Source: Streptomyces chattanoogensis
GTDB taxonomy: Bacteria > Actinomycetota > Actinomycetes > Streptomycetales > Streptomycetaceae
DNA length: 50,430 bases
Reading direction: 5' to 3'
Assembly: GCF_001294335.1 (NCBI RefSeq)
Contig: NZ_LGKG01000161.1
Location: 1 to 50,430, forward strand
The position numbers and the translations under genes were made by a program. Position 1 is the first letter of the stretch, and the number at the start of each line of letters is the position of its first letter. The notes under the pieces were generated by a model. That model was not told the origin of the DNA. It did not search any database and saw nothing but the letters and a program-made list of their open reading frames with translations. Positions 8,593 through 17,096 of this stretch are shown here, in pieces.

Positions 8593-9393
8593 TCATATGC
8601 GGCCGGCGCCGTCCGGCAGCGCCTCGAGGAATCGCTGAAGCACCGTGTTGAAGGCGTCGGGCCGTTCCAGATTGGGCATATGGGCCGTGCGCGCGATGAC
8701 CTCGAGCGTGGCGTCGGGTACGTGCTCGGCAATGATCCGGGCGTCGCTCACGGGCGTGAACTCGTCCTCCTCGCCCACCACGACCAGCGTCGGCACCGCA
8801 ATGCCCGGCAGCAGGTCCGTGTAATCGCGCCGCTCGGCCCGCCCGCGCAGCGCGGCGGCGGCACCCTCCGGGGAGGTGCCCGCCATCATGTCCCGCACCT
8901 GGCGGGCGAGGGCGGGCCGGGTCTCGATGGTGCGGGGCGCGATCATCTTGGGCAGCACTTCCCGCGCGTAGTCGGCCATACCCTCGCGCAGCAGGCGCTC
9001 CGCCATGGTGCGGCGGGCGGCCTTGCCCTCGTCCGTGTCGGCGGCGGCGAAGGTGTCGGCGAGCAGCATCGCCCTTATGCGGTGCGGGAATTGACGGTGG
9101 CATTCCATGACGATCTGTCCGCCCATGGACAGTCCGCCCAGTACGAAGCGCTCGATGCCGAGGCCGTCGAGCAATCCGGCGATATCCGCGGCGAAGGTCT
9201 CCAGGCGGGTCTTTCCAGGGGTGGCGGGACTTTCGCCGTAGCCGCGCAGATCCGGGGCGACGACCCGCCATCCGGCCCGGCGGAAATGGTCGATCTGGGG
9301 GCGCCACATCGAGCGGTTGAACGGATGTCCGTGGATGAGGACGAGTGCCTCGCCGTTCCTGTCGCCCTCGTCCTCGTATGCGAGACGGGTCAT
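8593..9393 (-). CDS. Alpha/beta hydrolase (266 aa)
   Basis: This is an alpha/beta-hydrolase fold enzyme resembling enol-lactonases and esterases. The oxyanion strand is LVLIHGHPFNRSMW, the nucleophile elbow GLSMGG, the acid Asp in VVGEEDEFTP, and the catalytic His in ARTAHMPNLERP. The lid region (about residues 120-190) is helical, as usual. The start at 9393 (MTRLAYEDEG) follows GGGGGA; a 40-residue upstream extension crosses the promoter and operator and was rejected. The gene is divergent from a MocR regulator, which makes it the likely regulated target. The substrate is unknown. Confidence 0.88.
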   Translation of the reverse strand: MTRLAYEDEGDRNGEALVLIHGHPFNRSMWRPQIDHFRRAGWRVVAPDLRGYGESPATPGKTRLETFAADIAGLLDGLGIERFVLGGLSMGGQIVMECHRQFPHRIRAMLLADTFAAADTDEGKAARRTMAERLLREGMADYAREVLPKMIAPRTIETRPALARQVRDMMAGTSPEGAAAALRGRAERRDYTDLLPGIAVPTLVVVGEEDEFTPVSDARIIAEHVPDATLEVIARTAHMPNLERPDAFNTVLQRFLEALPDGAGRI

Positions 9394-9426
9394 GGAATTC
9401 CCCCTTCTGCGGCGGTTGCCCCCGTG

Positions 9427-9490
9427 TTGACACCTCGATGCTATAGAGGGCAATCTCTCGGTGCAATGAAACAATGCGCTCGGTGCAATG
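9427..9490. promoter_or_regulatory. Divergent promoter region with direct-repeat MocR operator
   Basis: Two identical 12-base direct repeats, CTCGGTGCAATG, lie at 9457-9468 and 9479-9490, exactly 22 bases apart (two helical turns). MocR/PdxR regulators are known to bind direct repeats, so this is the probable operator. On the + strand, TTGACA at 9427-9432 could be the -35 for the MocR gene, with a weak CAATCT -10 just before the first repeat. On the - strand, TATAGC at 9445-9440 could be the hydrolase -10, with its -35 inside the first repeat. Confidence 0.6.
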
Positions 9491-9529
9491 TGCCCGTGCT
9501 CGCGTTGCATCAAGGGGAACGGGGGACCG

Positions 9530-10858
9530 GTGGACGACTACCGCGTGATCGCCGACGAGTTGGCGGCCGATATCGCCTCGGGGCAACTCCCGCCCGGCAG
9601 CAGGCTGTTGCCGCTGCGCCGGTACGCCCGTCAGCGGGGCATCGCGAGTTCGACCGCGGCGCGGGTCTACCGGGAGCTGACCCGGCGGGGCCTGACGGTG
9701 GGTGAGGTCGGGCGGGGGACCTTTGTACGGACCTCGGCACCGGCCGCCGAGCCTGCACTGGCCGAGCCGGGCGGGGCGCGGGTCGATCTGGAACTGAACT
9801 TCCCGGTGCTGCCCGGTCAGCCGGCCGCACTCGCCGCGAGCCTGGCGCCTCTGCTGCGCGCCGATGCGCTGGGCGCGGCCCTGCACCCGGCCGTCGCCGC
9901 CGGCACCGGACCCGCGCGTCGGACCGCCGCCGCCCATCTCGCCCGCGGCGGCTGGACACCCGACCCGCGGCAGCTGCTCTTCGCGGGCAACGGCAGACAG
10001 GCCATCGCCGCGGCCATCGCCACCCTCGTCCCCGCGGGCGAACGCCTCGGCGTCGAATCCCTCACCTACCCGGTGGTGAAGGGCATTGCCGCCCGCCTCG
10101 GCGTCACCCTCGTCCCCCTGGCGATGGACGACCACGGCCTCGTCCCCGAAGCGATCGACGCCGCCCCGCCGCTGCGCGCCGTCTACTGCCAGCCCGCCCT
10201 GCACAACCCGCTCGGCATCACCATGCCGTCCGCACGCCGCGAGCACCTGGCCGAAACCCTGCGCCGGCACGACATCTTCGCGATCGAGGACGCCATCTAC
10301 GGCTTCCTCCGCACCGATCTCCCGCCCCTCGCCGCGCTCGCCCCCGAGCGCACCGTCGTCGCCGACAGCCTGTCGAAACGCCTTGCCCCCGGGCTGACCC
10401 TGGGGTTTCTGATGACTCCCGAGGGCCGTACGCAGGACTTCGCGGCGGCCCTGAGATCGGGGGCCTGGACGGCCGCCCGTTTCGCCCTCGACGCGGCGAA
10501 CCGCTGGATGGCCGACGGCACCGCCGCCGCCATCGAGGCGGACAAGCGCCGCGACGCCGCGGCCCGCCAGCGGCTCGCCGCCGCACACCTCGCCCCCCAC
10601 ACCCTCCAGGCCGATCCGCACGCCTACCACCTCTGGTGGCGCCTCCCGGAACCCTGGCGGGCCGACACCTTCGTCGCCGCCGCGGCCCGCCGCGGCATCG
10701 CGGTCACCCCCTCCGGTGCCTTCGCCGTCGGCCAGGGCCACGCCCCCAACGCCGTACGCCTCGCCCTGGCCTCCCCGCCGCTCGACGCCCTGGCCGAGGC
10801 GCTCGACGTCCTGGCCGCGCTGGGCCGTGGCACACCGGAGGACGCCGGGGCGGAATAG
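9530..10858 (+). CDS. MocR-type GntR/aminotransferase regulator (442 aa)
   Basis: The N-terminal ~75 residues form a GntR winged helix (IASGQLPPGSRLLPLRRYARQRGIASSTAARVYREL). A fold-type I aminotransferase domain follows. It keeps the PLP pocket: NPLG in the LHNPLGITMP motif, IEDAIYGF, and the Schiff-base Lys in ADSLSKRLAPG. Proteins of this family sense PLP or a PLP adduct of an amino compound and switch their own and a divergent gene. The GTG at 9530 was chosen because it starts directly at the winged helix (VDDYRVIADELA) after GGGGGA. It is probably the regulator of the divergent alpha/beta hydrolase through the repeats at 9457-9490. Confidence 0.9.
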   Translation: MDDYRVIADELAADIASGQLPPGSRLLPLRRYARQRGIASSTAARVYRELTRRGLTVGEVGRGTFVRTSAPAAEPALAEPGGARVDLELNFPVLPGQPAALAASLAPLLRADALGAALHPAVAAGTGPARRTAAAHLARGGWTPDPRQLLFAGNGRQAIAAAIATLVPAGERLGVESLTYPVVKGIAARLGVTLVPLAMDDHGLVPEAIDAAPPLRAVYCQPALHNPLGITMPSARREHLAETLRRHDIFAIEDAIYGFLRTDLPPLAALAPERTVVADSLSKRLAPGLTLGFLMTPEGRTQDFAAALRSGAWTAARFALDAANRWMADGTAAAIEADKRRDAAARQRLAAAHLAPHTLQADPHAYHLWWRLPEPWRADTFVAAAARRGIAVTPSGAFAVGQGHAPNAVRLALASPPLDALAEALDVLAALGRGTPEDAGAE

Positions 10859-10868
10859 CGGTGCGCCG

Positions 10869-11363
10869 TCAGCCGTCGTGCGGCTCCTGACCGAGGACGT
10901 ACAGCCCGGGCAGGTTGACCACGATGGCTTCCTGGGTGCTGCGGGCGATCACCACGACGGCCTCTTCGCCGGCGCTCGGGTTCTCCTCCCGATGCGGGAC
11001 GTACGGCGGGACGAAGAGGTAGTCGCCGGGAGAGGTACGGAGCCGGACTTCCTCCGGGGCGCCGCCGGAGTCGTCGAGGAAGACGAATTCCGGGTGTCCC
11101 CTGACGACATGGATGGCCGTCTCCGAGGCACCGTGGTGCTGGTTGGCGGAGACGGTTCCCGGGGCCACATGGGTCTGCCCCATCCAGATGCGCTCCGAGC
11201 CGACGGTCCGTCCGCTGATGGCGGCGAAGCGCCGCATGCCGCCGCTCTGCGCGGTGTCGGCGTCGAGGGCGTCGGCGCGGATGTGGTGCAGCCGGGTCCG
11301 CAGCGGCGGCGGGTCGTCCCCGCCGTCCGGGAGGTCGGGGTGGAAGGCGTCGGGCGAGGCCAT
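10869..11363 (-). CDS. Cupin-domain protein (164 aa)
   Basis: This is a single-domain cupin. The first motif is recognisable as THVAPGTVSANQHHGASETAIHVVRGHPEFVF and the second as TSPGDYLFVPPYVPHREENP. Both carry the His/Glu residues expected to bind a divalent metal. The start ATG 11363 has AGGAG just upstream; an ATG eight codons earlier lacks a binding site. The gene ends 10 bases from the convergent MocR gene. Function could be a small-molecule isomerase, a dioxygenase-like enzyme or a sugar-binding protein; nothing in the sequence decides. Confidence 0.75.
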   Translation of the reverse strand: MASPDAFHPDLPDGGDDPPPLRTRLHHIRADALDADTAQSGGMRRFAAISGRTVGSERIWMGQTHVAPGTVSANQHHGASETAIHVVRGHPEFVFLDDSGGAPEEVRLRTSPGDYLFVPPYVPHREENPSAGEEAVVVIARSTQEAIVVNLPGLYVLGQEPHDG

Positions 11364-11451
11364 GGCACTCCTGCTCGTCGGGGTCATCCTGGAGCGCGTC
11401 CATTGTCCGCCTCGCCTGCCGCCCGCCTTCCCCCGGCCGGCCGTAAGGCCC

Positions 11452-11507
11452 GCTGTTTCACCGAGGCTGTTTCACCGAGGCTGTTTCGCCGAGGCTATTT
11501 CACCGAA
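11452..11507. repeat. 14-bp tandem repeat, four copies, at the 3' end of the permease gene
   Basis: Units of GCTGTTTCACCGAG lie at 11452-11465 and 11466-11479. GCTGTTTCGCCGAG is at 11480-11493 and GCTATTTCACCGAA at 11494-11507. The last unit contains the stop codon and final codons of the permease (stop at 11495-11497). The repeat therefore looks like duplication of the gene end into the 3' flank. No hairpin-type terminator was seen here. Confidence 0.85.
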
Positions 11508-12403
11508 CCGGCCATGATCCCCTGGACGAACTGCCGTTGGAACGCGAAGAACACGACCAGCGGCACGATCAGCGACAGGAACGCGCCCGGCGCCAGCACC
11601 CCGATGTTGCTGCCGAACTGCCGCATCTGCGACTGGAGCGCCACCGTCAGCGGCTGGGACTCGTTGTCCGCGAAGAGCAGCGCGACGAGCATGTCGTTCC
11701 AGACCCACAGGAACTGGAAGATGGCCAGGCTGGCGATGGCGGGCTTGCCCAGTGGCAGCACCAGCTGGGAGAAGATCCGCCACTCCCCGCCGCCGTCCAT
11801 CCGGGCCGCCTCCAGCATCTCCTTGGGGATCTCCGCGAAGAAGTTGCGGAGCAGGAAGATGGCGAAGGGGAGGCCGTACGCGGTGTGGAAGAGGACCACG
11901 CCGGGGATCGAGCCGAACAGGCCGAGCGCGCCGAACATCTTGGCCACCGGCAGCAGCCCGATCTGCACCGGGACCACGAGCATGGCGACGACCAGCAGGA
12001 AGATCCAGTCCCGGCCGGGGAAGTCCAGCCAGGCGAAGGCGTATCCGGCGAGCGCGGCGATCACCACGACGGCGATGGTGGTGGGCACCGAGATCAGCAC
12101 GGTGTTCCAGAAGGCCTGGACGATGCCCGAGTCCTTCAGCAGCGCCGAGTAGTTCTCGAACGACAGCTGTCCGGGGGACGTCAGCGCCTGCCACCAGCCG
12201 CTGCTCGCATTCGCCTCCTCCGAGCGGAGGGAGGAGAGAAAGAGTCCGGCGGCGGGGGTGAGCCAGACCAGGCCGATGATGATCAGCAGCGCCTGGATCA
12301 GGCTGCTGCTCAGCCGCTTGGCCGGCCGTTTGGCCGCCCGCTTGGCCGGGGCCGGGGCCGTCGTACGCCTGCTCGGCGCGGCGGCTTGCTGAACGGTGGT
12401 CAT
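11495..12403 (-). CDS. Sugar ABC transporter permease, MalG-like (302 aa)
   Basis: This is an inner-membrane permease of the carbohydrate uptake (CUT1) family. A Lys/Arg/Ala-rich N-terminus (about 40 residues) precedes six membrane helices. The conserved EAA loop, EMLEAARMDGGGEWRIFSQLVLP, docks the ATPase, and the C-terminus FVQGIMAGSVK is typical of MalG proteins. The ATG at 12403 overlaps the upstream permease stop (ATGA), so the two are co-translated. It forms the channel with the upstream MalF-like protein, fed by the binding lipoprotein at 13816-15159. No ATPase is encoded here. In Streptomyces the shared MsiK ATPase commonly serves such systems. Confidence 0.92.
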   Translation of the reverse strand: MTTVQQAAAPSRRTTAPAPAKRAAKRPAKRLSSSLIQALLIIIGLVWLTPAAGLFLSSLRSEEANASSGWWQALTSPGQLSFENYSALLKDSGIVQAFWNTVLISVPTTIAVVVIAALAGYAFAWLDFPGRDWIFLLVVAMLVVPVQIGLLPVAKMFGALGLFGSIPGVVLFHTAYGLPFAIFLLRNFFAEIPKEMLEAARMDGGGEWRIFSQLVLPLGKPAIASLAIFQFLWVWNDMLVALLFADNESQPLTVALQSQMRQFGSNIGVLAPGAFLSLIVPLVVFFAFQRQFVQGIMAGSVK

Positions 12404-13803
12404 GACTGGCTCCTGCGGAAACGACGGATGTTGAGGGCCATGGCCGGGACCACCAGGAGCAGCAACAGAACACCGAGCGCGCTGCCGAGGCCCTGGTTGT
12501 TGCCGCCGCCGAAGGAGACCAGCCACATCTGCAGCGCCAGCACATTGGCGTCCTGCTGCACGGGGCCGGGGGCGATGATGTAGACGAGGTCGAAGACCTT
12601 CATCACATTGATCACCATGGTCACGAACACCACGCCCAGCGCGGGCGCGAGCAGCGGAACGGTGATCCGGCGGAACACCTGCCACTCGTTGGCGCCGTCC
12701 ATCCGGGCCGCCTCCAGGACGTCCCGCGGCATCGCGGAGAGCCCCGCGCCGATCAGGACGAGCGAGAAGCCGGTCCAGATCCACATGTACGCGCCGATGA
12801 TGGCGGGCGTGATCAGCGCCGGGCCGAGCCAGGAGACGCCCTGGTACGGCGGGGCGAAGTCGGCGGCGGGGAGGCGGACCGTATACGAACCCTTTGCGAG
12901 ACCGGTCAGACGGTAGGAGCCGTCCGGTCCGGTGGTGCCGTGGGCCGCCACCTTGCCGTGCGGGCCGACGGCCTCGACGGCGAGCCGCGGCAGGCCGCGT
13001 TCGGTGCGGTCCACGACGCCGGGCTTGCCGCCGCCACCGGGCGTGAAGTCGAGGAAGACCACACCGCGCAGTTCGCCGTCGGCGGCCGGGGTCCTGGCGG
13101 CCTTGGCGGCGGGCTTCGCCTCCTTGGGCATGTCCGTCGGCGCCACGCCCACCAGGCCGAGGTTGACGGTGTCGCCCGGTCCCACCCGGCGGGCCGTGGC
13201 GTAGGAACCGTCCTTCCCCTGCACCAACTGCTTGTCGCCGATACGGGTCTTGGCGGTCGGGAAGGAGGCGGCCTCGCCCTGGAAGCTGTCGTGGATGCCG
13301 ACGGTGACGGCGTTGAGGACGCCGCGCTGCGGATCCTGCTCGTAGGCGAGCCGGAAGATGATGCCGGCGGCGAGGAACGAGATCGCCATCGGCATGAACA
13401 TCAGCAGCTTGAACGCGGTCTTCCAGCGGATCTTCTCGGTCAGCACGGCGAGGACCAGGCCGAGCCCGGTCAGCAGCGCGGGCGCGAAGACGACCCAGAT
13501 GGCGCTGTTCCGGATGGCGCGCAGGGTGGCCGGGTCCTGAAACATCTGGGAGTAGTTGTCGACGCCGACGAAGGTGTTGCCGGAGGCGTCGTACAGGCTG
13601 CGGAAGACCGAGAAGACGATGGGGTACGCGACGAGCGCACCGAGCAGCAGCAGCGCGGGCAGCAGGAAGACGGCCGCGATCAGCCGGCGGCGGCGTACGG
13701 CGCGCCGCCCGGGGGCGCCGGCCCGGCCGGACACGGGGTCCGGCGGGCCGGGCCGGGTGCCGCCCGTCGTGACGGGCGGCACCGCGGGAGTGGTGACTGA
13801 CAT
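12400..13803 (-). CDS. Sugar ABC transporter permease, MalF-like, with large inserted extracytoplasmic domain (467 aa)
   Basis: The membrane core is CUT1-like: helix 1 at about residues 41-62, helices near 100-122 and 130-152, then after residue 325 the rest of the channel, with EAA loop EAARMDGANEWQVFRRITVP at 364-383. Between residues about 156 and 325 lies a soluble insertion. Its second half (262-312) has the pattern of a carboxypeptidase-regulatory/SpaA-like beta-sandwich (DRTERGLPRLAVEAVG... TTGPDGSYRLTGL). The usual family length is near 300 residues. The insertion sits where E. coli MalF has its periplasmic P2 loop, so a role in docking the binding protein is likely. The start at 13803 is 12 bases after the lipoprotein stop. 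Confidence 0.9.
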   Translation of the reverse strand: MSVTTPAVPPVTTGGTRPGPPDPVSGRAGAPGRRAVRRRRLIAAVFLLPALLLLGALVAYPIVFSVFRSLYDASGNTFVGVDNYSQMFQDPATLRAIRNSAIWVVFAPALLTGLGLVLAVLTEKIRWKTAFKLLMFMPMAISFLAAGIIFRLAYEQDPQRGVLNAVTVGIHDSFQGEAASFPTAKTRIGDKQLVQGKDGSYATARRVGPGDTVNLGLVGVAPTDMPKEAKPAAKAARTPAADGELRGVVFLDFTPGGGGKPGVVDRTERGLPRLAVEAVGPHGKVAAHGTTGPDGSYRLTGLAKGSYTVRLPAADFAPPYQGVSWLGPALITPAIIGAYMWIWTGFSLVLIGAGLSAMPRDVLEAARMDGANEWQVFRRITVPLLAPALGVVFVTMVINVMKVFDLVYIIAPGPVQQDANVLALQMWLVSFGGGNNQGLGSALGVLLLLLVVPAMALNIRRFRRSQS

Positions 13804-13815
13804 TGCAGGGTTCCC

Positions 13816-15159
13816 TTAGTTGCGGTAGGCCTTGGCCGCGGCGGCCTCGAGCTTTTCGGCCGTGCCCTTGGGGTCCGAGGGGTCGCGCAGGAAGTCCTGC
13901 AGCAGCTTCCATTCGCCGGCGCCCTGGGTGCCGCCGAAGGCCGCGGGGGCCTGGTCGGACATGTCGAACCGGACGGAGTCCCCGGCGCCCGTCAGCGACG
14001 TGGCGGCCTTTCGGGTGACCTGGTCCTGGTAGTCGCCCGCGGGCACCTTCTTGTTGGGCGAGATGTAGCCGCCCGCCTTGGCCCAGACGGACGCCGCCTC
14101 CGGGGAGGCCAGGAACTTCACCAGCTCCATCGCGGCCTTGGTGTTCTTCCCGGCCTTGAGCACCACGGCGGCGTCACCGCCGCTGACCACCGGCGCCTTG
14201 CCGCCGTCGACCGAGGGGAAGGGGAAGAACTTGGCGTCCGTGCCGACCTCCTTGTTCAGCTCGTCCTTCACCAGCGCGCCGACGAAGTCGCCCTCGTAGA
14301 CCATGGCCGCCTCGGGCTTCGGGCCGAAGACCTGCTGGACGGACTCGGGGAAGTCGGTGCGCAGCGCGCCCGAACCGCCGCCGGCCACCAGGTTCTTGTC
14401 GCCGAAGAGCTTGCCGAGGGTGGTCAGCGCCTTGACCACGCTGGGGTCCGTCCACGGAATCTTGTGGGCGGCGAGCTTGTCGTACTTCTCGCCCCCGGCC
14501 TGGGAGAGATAGATGTTCTCGAACCAGTCGGTGAGCGGCCAGCCCGCCTCACCCGCGACGGCGAAGGCCGGCACGCCCGCATCGGAGAGCGTACGGCCGG
14601 ACTTGAGCAGGTCCTGGTACGTCTTCGCGGGCTTGACCCCGGCCTGGTCGAACGCCTCCGGGCTGTACCAGACCGTCGACTTGTGGGAGGCCTTGAAGTA
14701 CAGGCCGTAGTAGGTCTTGTCGACCGTGCCGTAGTCCTTCCACACCTGCGCGAAGTTCTTCGTGGCCTCGTCGCCGACCTCCTTGGAGAGGGGCACCAGC
14801 CAGCCCTTCTTGGCGAACTGCTGGAGCACGCCGACCTGCGGGACCATCACCACGTCGGGGGCGTTGCCGCCCTCGATCTGGCTGCCGACGACGGTGGAGA
14901 CGTTGTCGCCGGTGGAGGCGAACGTGACGTTGGCGCCGGTCTTCTCGGTGAAGGCGTTCAGCACCTGCTTGAAGTTCTTCTGCTCCACACCGGTCCAGAC
15001 ACCGGCGACGGTGAGCGTCTGGCCGCTGAGCGCCTTGTCCCCGCCGCCGGGGGAGGCGTTGCCGCCGCATGCGGTCGCGGTGAGGGCGAGGCCGAGCACG
15101 GCGGCGCCGGCTATGGCGGTGCGGGCGGTGCGCGGTTGACGTACGGGGATGTGTCTCAT
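13816..15159 (-). CDS. Sugar ABC transporter substrate-binding lipoprotein, MalE-like (447 aa)
   Basis: The N-terminus is a lipoprotein signal: basic RHIPVRQPRTART, a hydrophobic AIAGAAVLGLALTATA, then CGGN with the acceptor cysteine near residue 31. The rest is a family 1 extracellular solute-binding fold (LTVAGVWTGVEQKNFKQVLNAF, GGNAPDVVMVPQVGVL, EAAMVYEGDFVG, KFLASPEAASVWAK). It would capture an alpha-glucoside outside the membrane and pass it to the two permeases downstream. The ATG at 15159 begins the signal peptide directly, though the binding site (GGGA) is weak. The position behind an alpha-glucosidase gene supports a maltose- or oligoglucoside-type substrate. Confidence 0.92.
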   Translation of the reverse strand: MRHIPVRQPRTARTAIAGAAVLGLALTATACGGNASPGGGDKALSGQTLTVAGVWTGVEQKNFKQVLNAFTEKTGANVTFASTGDNVSTVVGSQIEGGNAPDVVMVPQVGVLQQFAKKGWLVPLSKEVGDEATKNFAQVWKDYGTVDKTYYGLYFKASHKSTVWYSPEAFDQAGVKPAKTYQDLLKSGRTLSDAGVPAFAVAGEAGWPLTDWFENIYLSQAGGEKYDKLAAHKIPWTDPSVVKALTTLGKLFGDKNLVAGGGSGALRTDFPESVQQVFGPKPEAAMVYEGDFVGALVKDELNKEVGTDAKFFPFPSVDGGKAPVVSGGDAAVVLKAGKNTKAAMELVKFLASPEAASVWAKAGGYISPNKKVPAGDYQDQVTRKAATSLTGAGDSVRFDMSDQAPAAFGGTQGAGEWKLLQDFLRDPSDPKGTAEKLEAAAAKAYRN

Positions 15160-15280
15160 CGTGGGATTCCCATCGGTCGGAGAAGGCGGGGGGTCGGAGA
15201 AGCCGGGGGGGGAGCCGGGGAAGTCGGAGAGAGCGGATGGGGGGCTGTGGGGGCTTGAATTGCCGGGACTCGCGGATCCG

Positions 15281-17023
15281 TCAGGGTTCGCGGGACCCGG
15301 AAGCGTCGGGTGTGTGCATCCACCAGGCGGCGGTGGAGCCGGGGAGCGTTCCCTCGGGGCAGTCGCCGCTGGCCAGGAGGGGGGTTCCGGGTACGGGGGC
15401 GGGCACCGGCTCGGTGCCGAAGTTGACGGCGCACACCAGGCCGTCCCCGCGGACGAAGGCCAGCACCTGCGGCGGGGAGTCCAGCCAGCGCAGTGTGCCC
15501 TCGCCGAGCTGGGGGAGCGTGCGGCGCAGCTGCAGACCTTCGCGGTAGAGATGCCAGAACGAACCGGTGTCGGCCACCGCGCGGTCCGCGGTGTGCCCGG
15601 CGAAGGACGCGGGCTGCGGCAGCCAGGTCCGTGCGCCCCCGTCCGCCGTGCCGTCCGCCGCCGTGCCGAAACCGAACGGGGCGGCCTGGCCGGACCAGGG
15701 CAGCGGCACCCGGCACCCGTCCCGGACGTGCTGACGGCTGCCCGTACGGTGGAAGATCGGGTCGGTGAGCACCTCGTCCGGCAGATCGTCCACCTCGGGC
15801 AGGCCCAACTCCTCGCCCTGGTAAACATAGGCGGCCCCGGGCAGCGCCAGCATCAGCAGTGCGGCCGCCCGCGCCCGCGCCGGGCCCACTCCGGCGGCCG
15901 TCCCGCCCGGCCCGGTCGCGTACCGGGTGACGGTCCGGACCTGGTCGTGGTTGTTGAGCACCCAGGTGACGGTGGAACCGGTGCTCGCGATGTCGGTCAG
16001 CGCCTCGGAGATGACCTTGCGGAAGACGCCGACGTCCCACGGTGCGGTCAGCAGGTGGAAGAAGAACGCCTGGTGCAGCTCGTCGGGCCGGACGTAGGCG
16101 GCCTGTTCGCCCGGCGTCCGCACCGAGACCTCGCCGACCAGCAGCCGGTCGTGGCCGTCCCGCGCGGTGTACTCCTCGCACAGCGCCCGCCAGCTGCGCC
16201 AGACGCCGTGGACCTCGGGCTGGTTCCAGGCCAGCGGGTTGACCGAGTCGCGGGTGCGCTCGTCGGCCGCCGGGTCGGGGGAGTCGGGGAGTTCGGGGTG
16301 CTTGAACAGGCCCGCGGCCACATCGATACGGAACCCGTCGACTCCGCGGTCCAGCCAGAACCGCAGCACCTTCTCGAAGTCCGCGCTCACTTCGGGGTTG
16401 CGCCAGTTCAGATCGGGCTGCTCGGGCGTGAACATGTGGAGGTACCACTGGCCCGGCCTGCCGTCCTTGTCCTTGACCCGGGACCAGGCGGGGCCGCCGA
16501 ACATCGCGTGCCAGTTGTTGGGCGGCAGCTCACCGTCGGTGCCGCGCCCGTCCGCGAAGTGGAACAGCGACCGGGACGGGCCGCCGGGCTCGTCCTCCAG
16601 GGCGGCGCGGAACCACGGGTGCTCGCTGGAGCAGTGGTTGGGCACGATGTCGAGCAGCACCTTGAGGCCCAGCCGGTGGGCCTCGGCCACCAGGAGGTCG
16701 AATGCGGCGAGGTCGCCGTAGGCGGGGTCCACATCGCGGTAGTCGGCGACGTCGTAGCCGTGGTCGTGCTGCGGGGAGGGGAAGAACGGGCTGAGCCAGA
16801 TGCCGTCGACCCCGAGCTTCTTGAGGTACGGCAGCCCGGCCCGTACGCCCGCCAGATCACCGATGCCGTCACCGGTGGTGTCGCGGAAGCTGCGTACGTA
16901 GACCTGGTAGATGACCGCGTCGCGCCACCAGCGCCGCGCGGTTGCCTGCGCGGTGTCAGGTGCCAGGGAGGGAGAGGGTGCGAGTCCGACCGAGGGGCCG
17001 TTCCCTGCCGAGGTGGTGAGCAT
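15281..17023 (-). CDS. Glycoside hydrolase family 13 alpha-glucosidase (580 aa)
   Basis: This is a cytoplasmic GH13 enzyme. Conserved regions: DIVPNH (125-130), the catalytic nucleophile D234 in GFRIDVA, acid/base E298 in LLVGEVS, and NNHD (357-360) with the transition-state Asp. There is a (beta/alpha)8 barrel start at VIYQVYVRSFRDTTGDGIGDL and a C-terminal beta domain. No signal peptide is present, so it hydrolyses sugars after import, releasing glucose from maltose or related alpha-glucosides. Isomaltase- or trehalose-type specificity cannot be excluded. It is first in the operon with the MalEFG-like transporter. The start codon lacks a strong binding site. The promoter and paired operators lie at 17097-17211. 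Confidence 0.9.
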   Translation of the reverse strand: MLTTSAGNGPSVGLAPSPSLAPDTAQATARRWWRDAVIYQVYVRSFRDTTGDGIGDLAGVRAGLPYLKKLGVDGIWLSPFFPSPQHDHGYDVADYRDVDPAYGDLAAFDLLVAEAHRLGLKVLLDIVPNHCSSEHPWFRAALEDEPGGPSRSLFHFADGRGTDGELPPNNWHAMFGGPAWSRVKDKDGRPGQWYLHMFTPEQPDLNWRNPEVSADFEKVLRFWLDRGVDGFRIDVAAGLFKHPELPDSPDPAADERTRDSVNPLAWNQPEVHGVWRSWRALCEEYTARDGHDRLLVGEVSVRTPGEQAAYVRPDELHQAFFFHLLTAPWDVGVFRKVISEALTDIASTGSTVTWVLNNHDQVRTVTRYATGPGGTAAGVGPARARAAALLMLALPGAAYVYQGEELGLPEVDDLPDEVLTDPIFHRTGSRQHVRDGCRVPLPWSGQAAPFGFGTAADGTADGGARTWLPQPASFAGHTADRAVADTGSFWHLYREGLQLRRTLPQLGEGTLRWLDSPPQVLAFVRGDGLVCAVNFGTEPVPAPVPGTPLLASGDCPEGTLPGSTAAWWMHTPDASGSREP

Positions 17024-17096
17024 CTGGCGTGGTTCCGTTCTTACCTGGGCATGCCGAGGGGGCGTGCAGTTCGCCGTTCAGTTCGTGGTGTGCATG

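Noticed and set aside
8498..10741. A 747-codon - strand frame across the MocR gene and hydrolase
   Set aside because: It is low-complexity and antisense to a well-defined MocR protein and out of frame with the real hydrolase.
11495..17023. A dedicated ATPase or LacI repressor for the sugar operon
   Set aside because: Neither is present between 10869 and 18761. The operon presumably relies on genes elsewhere.
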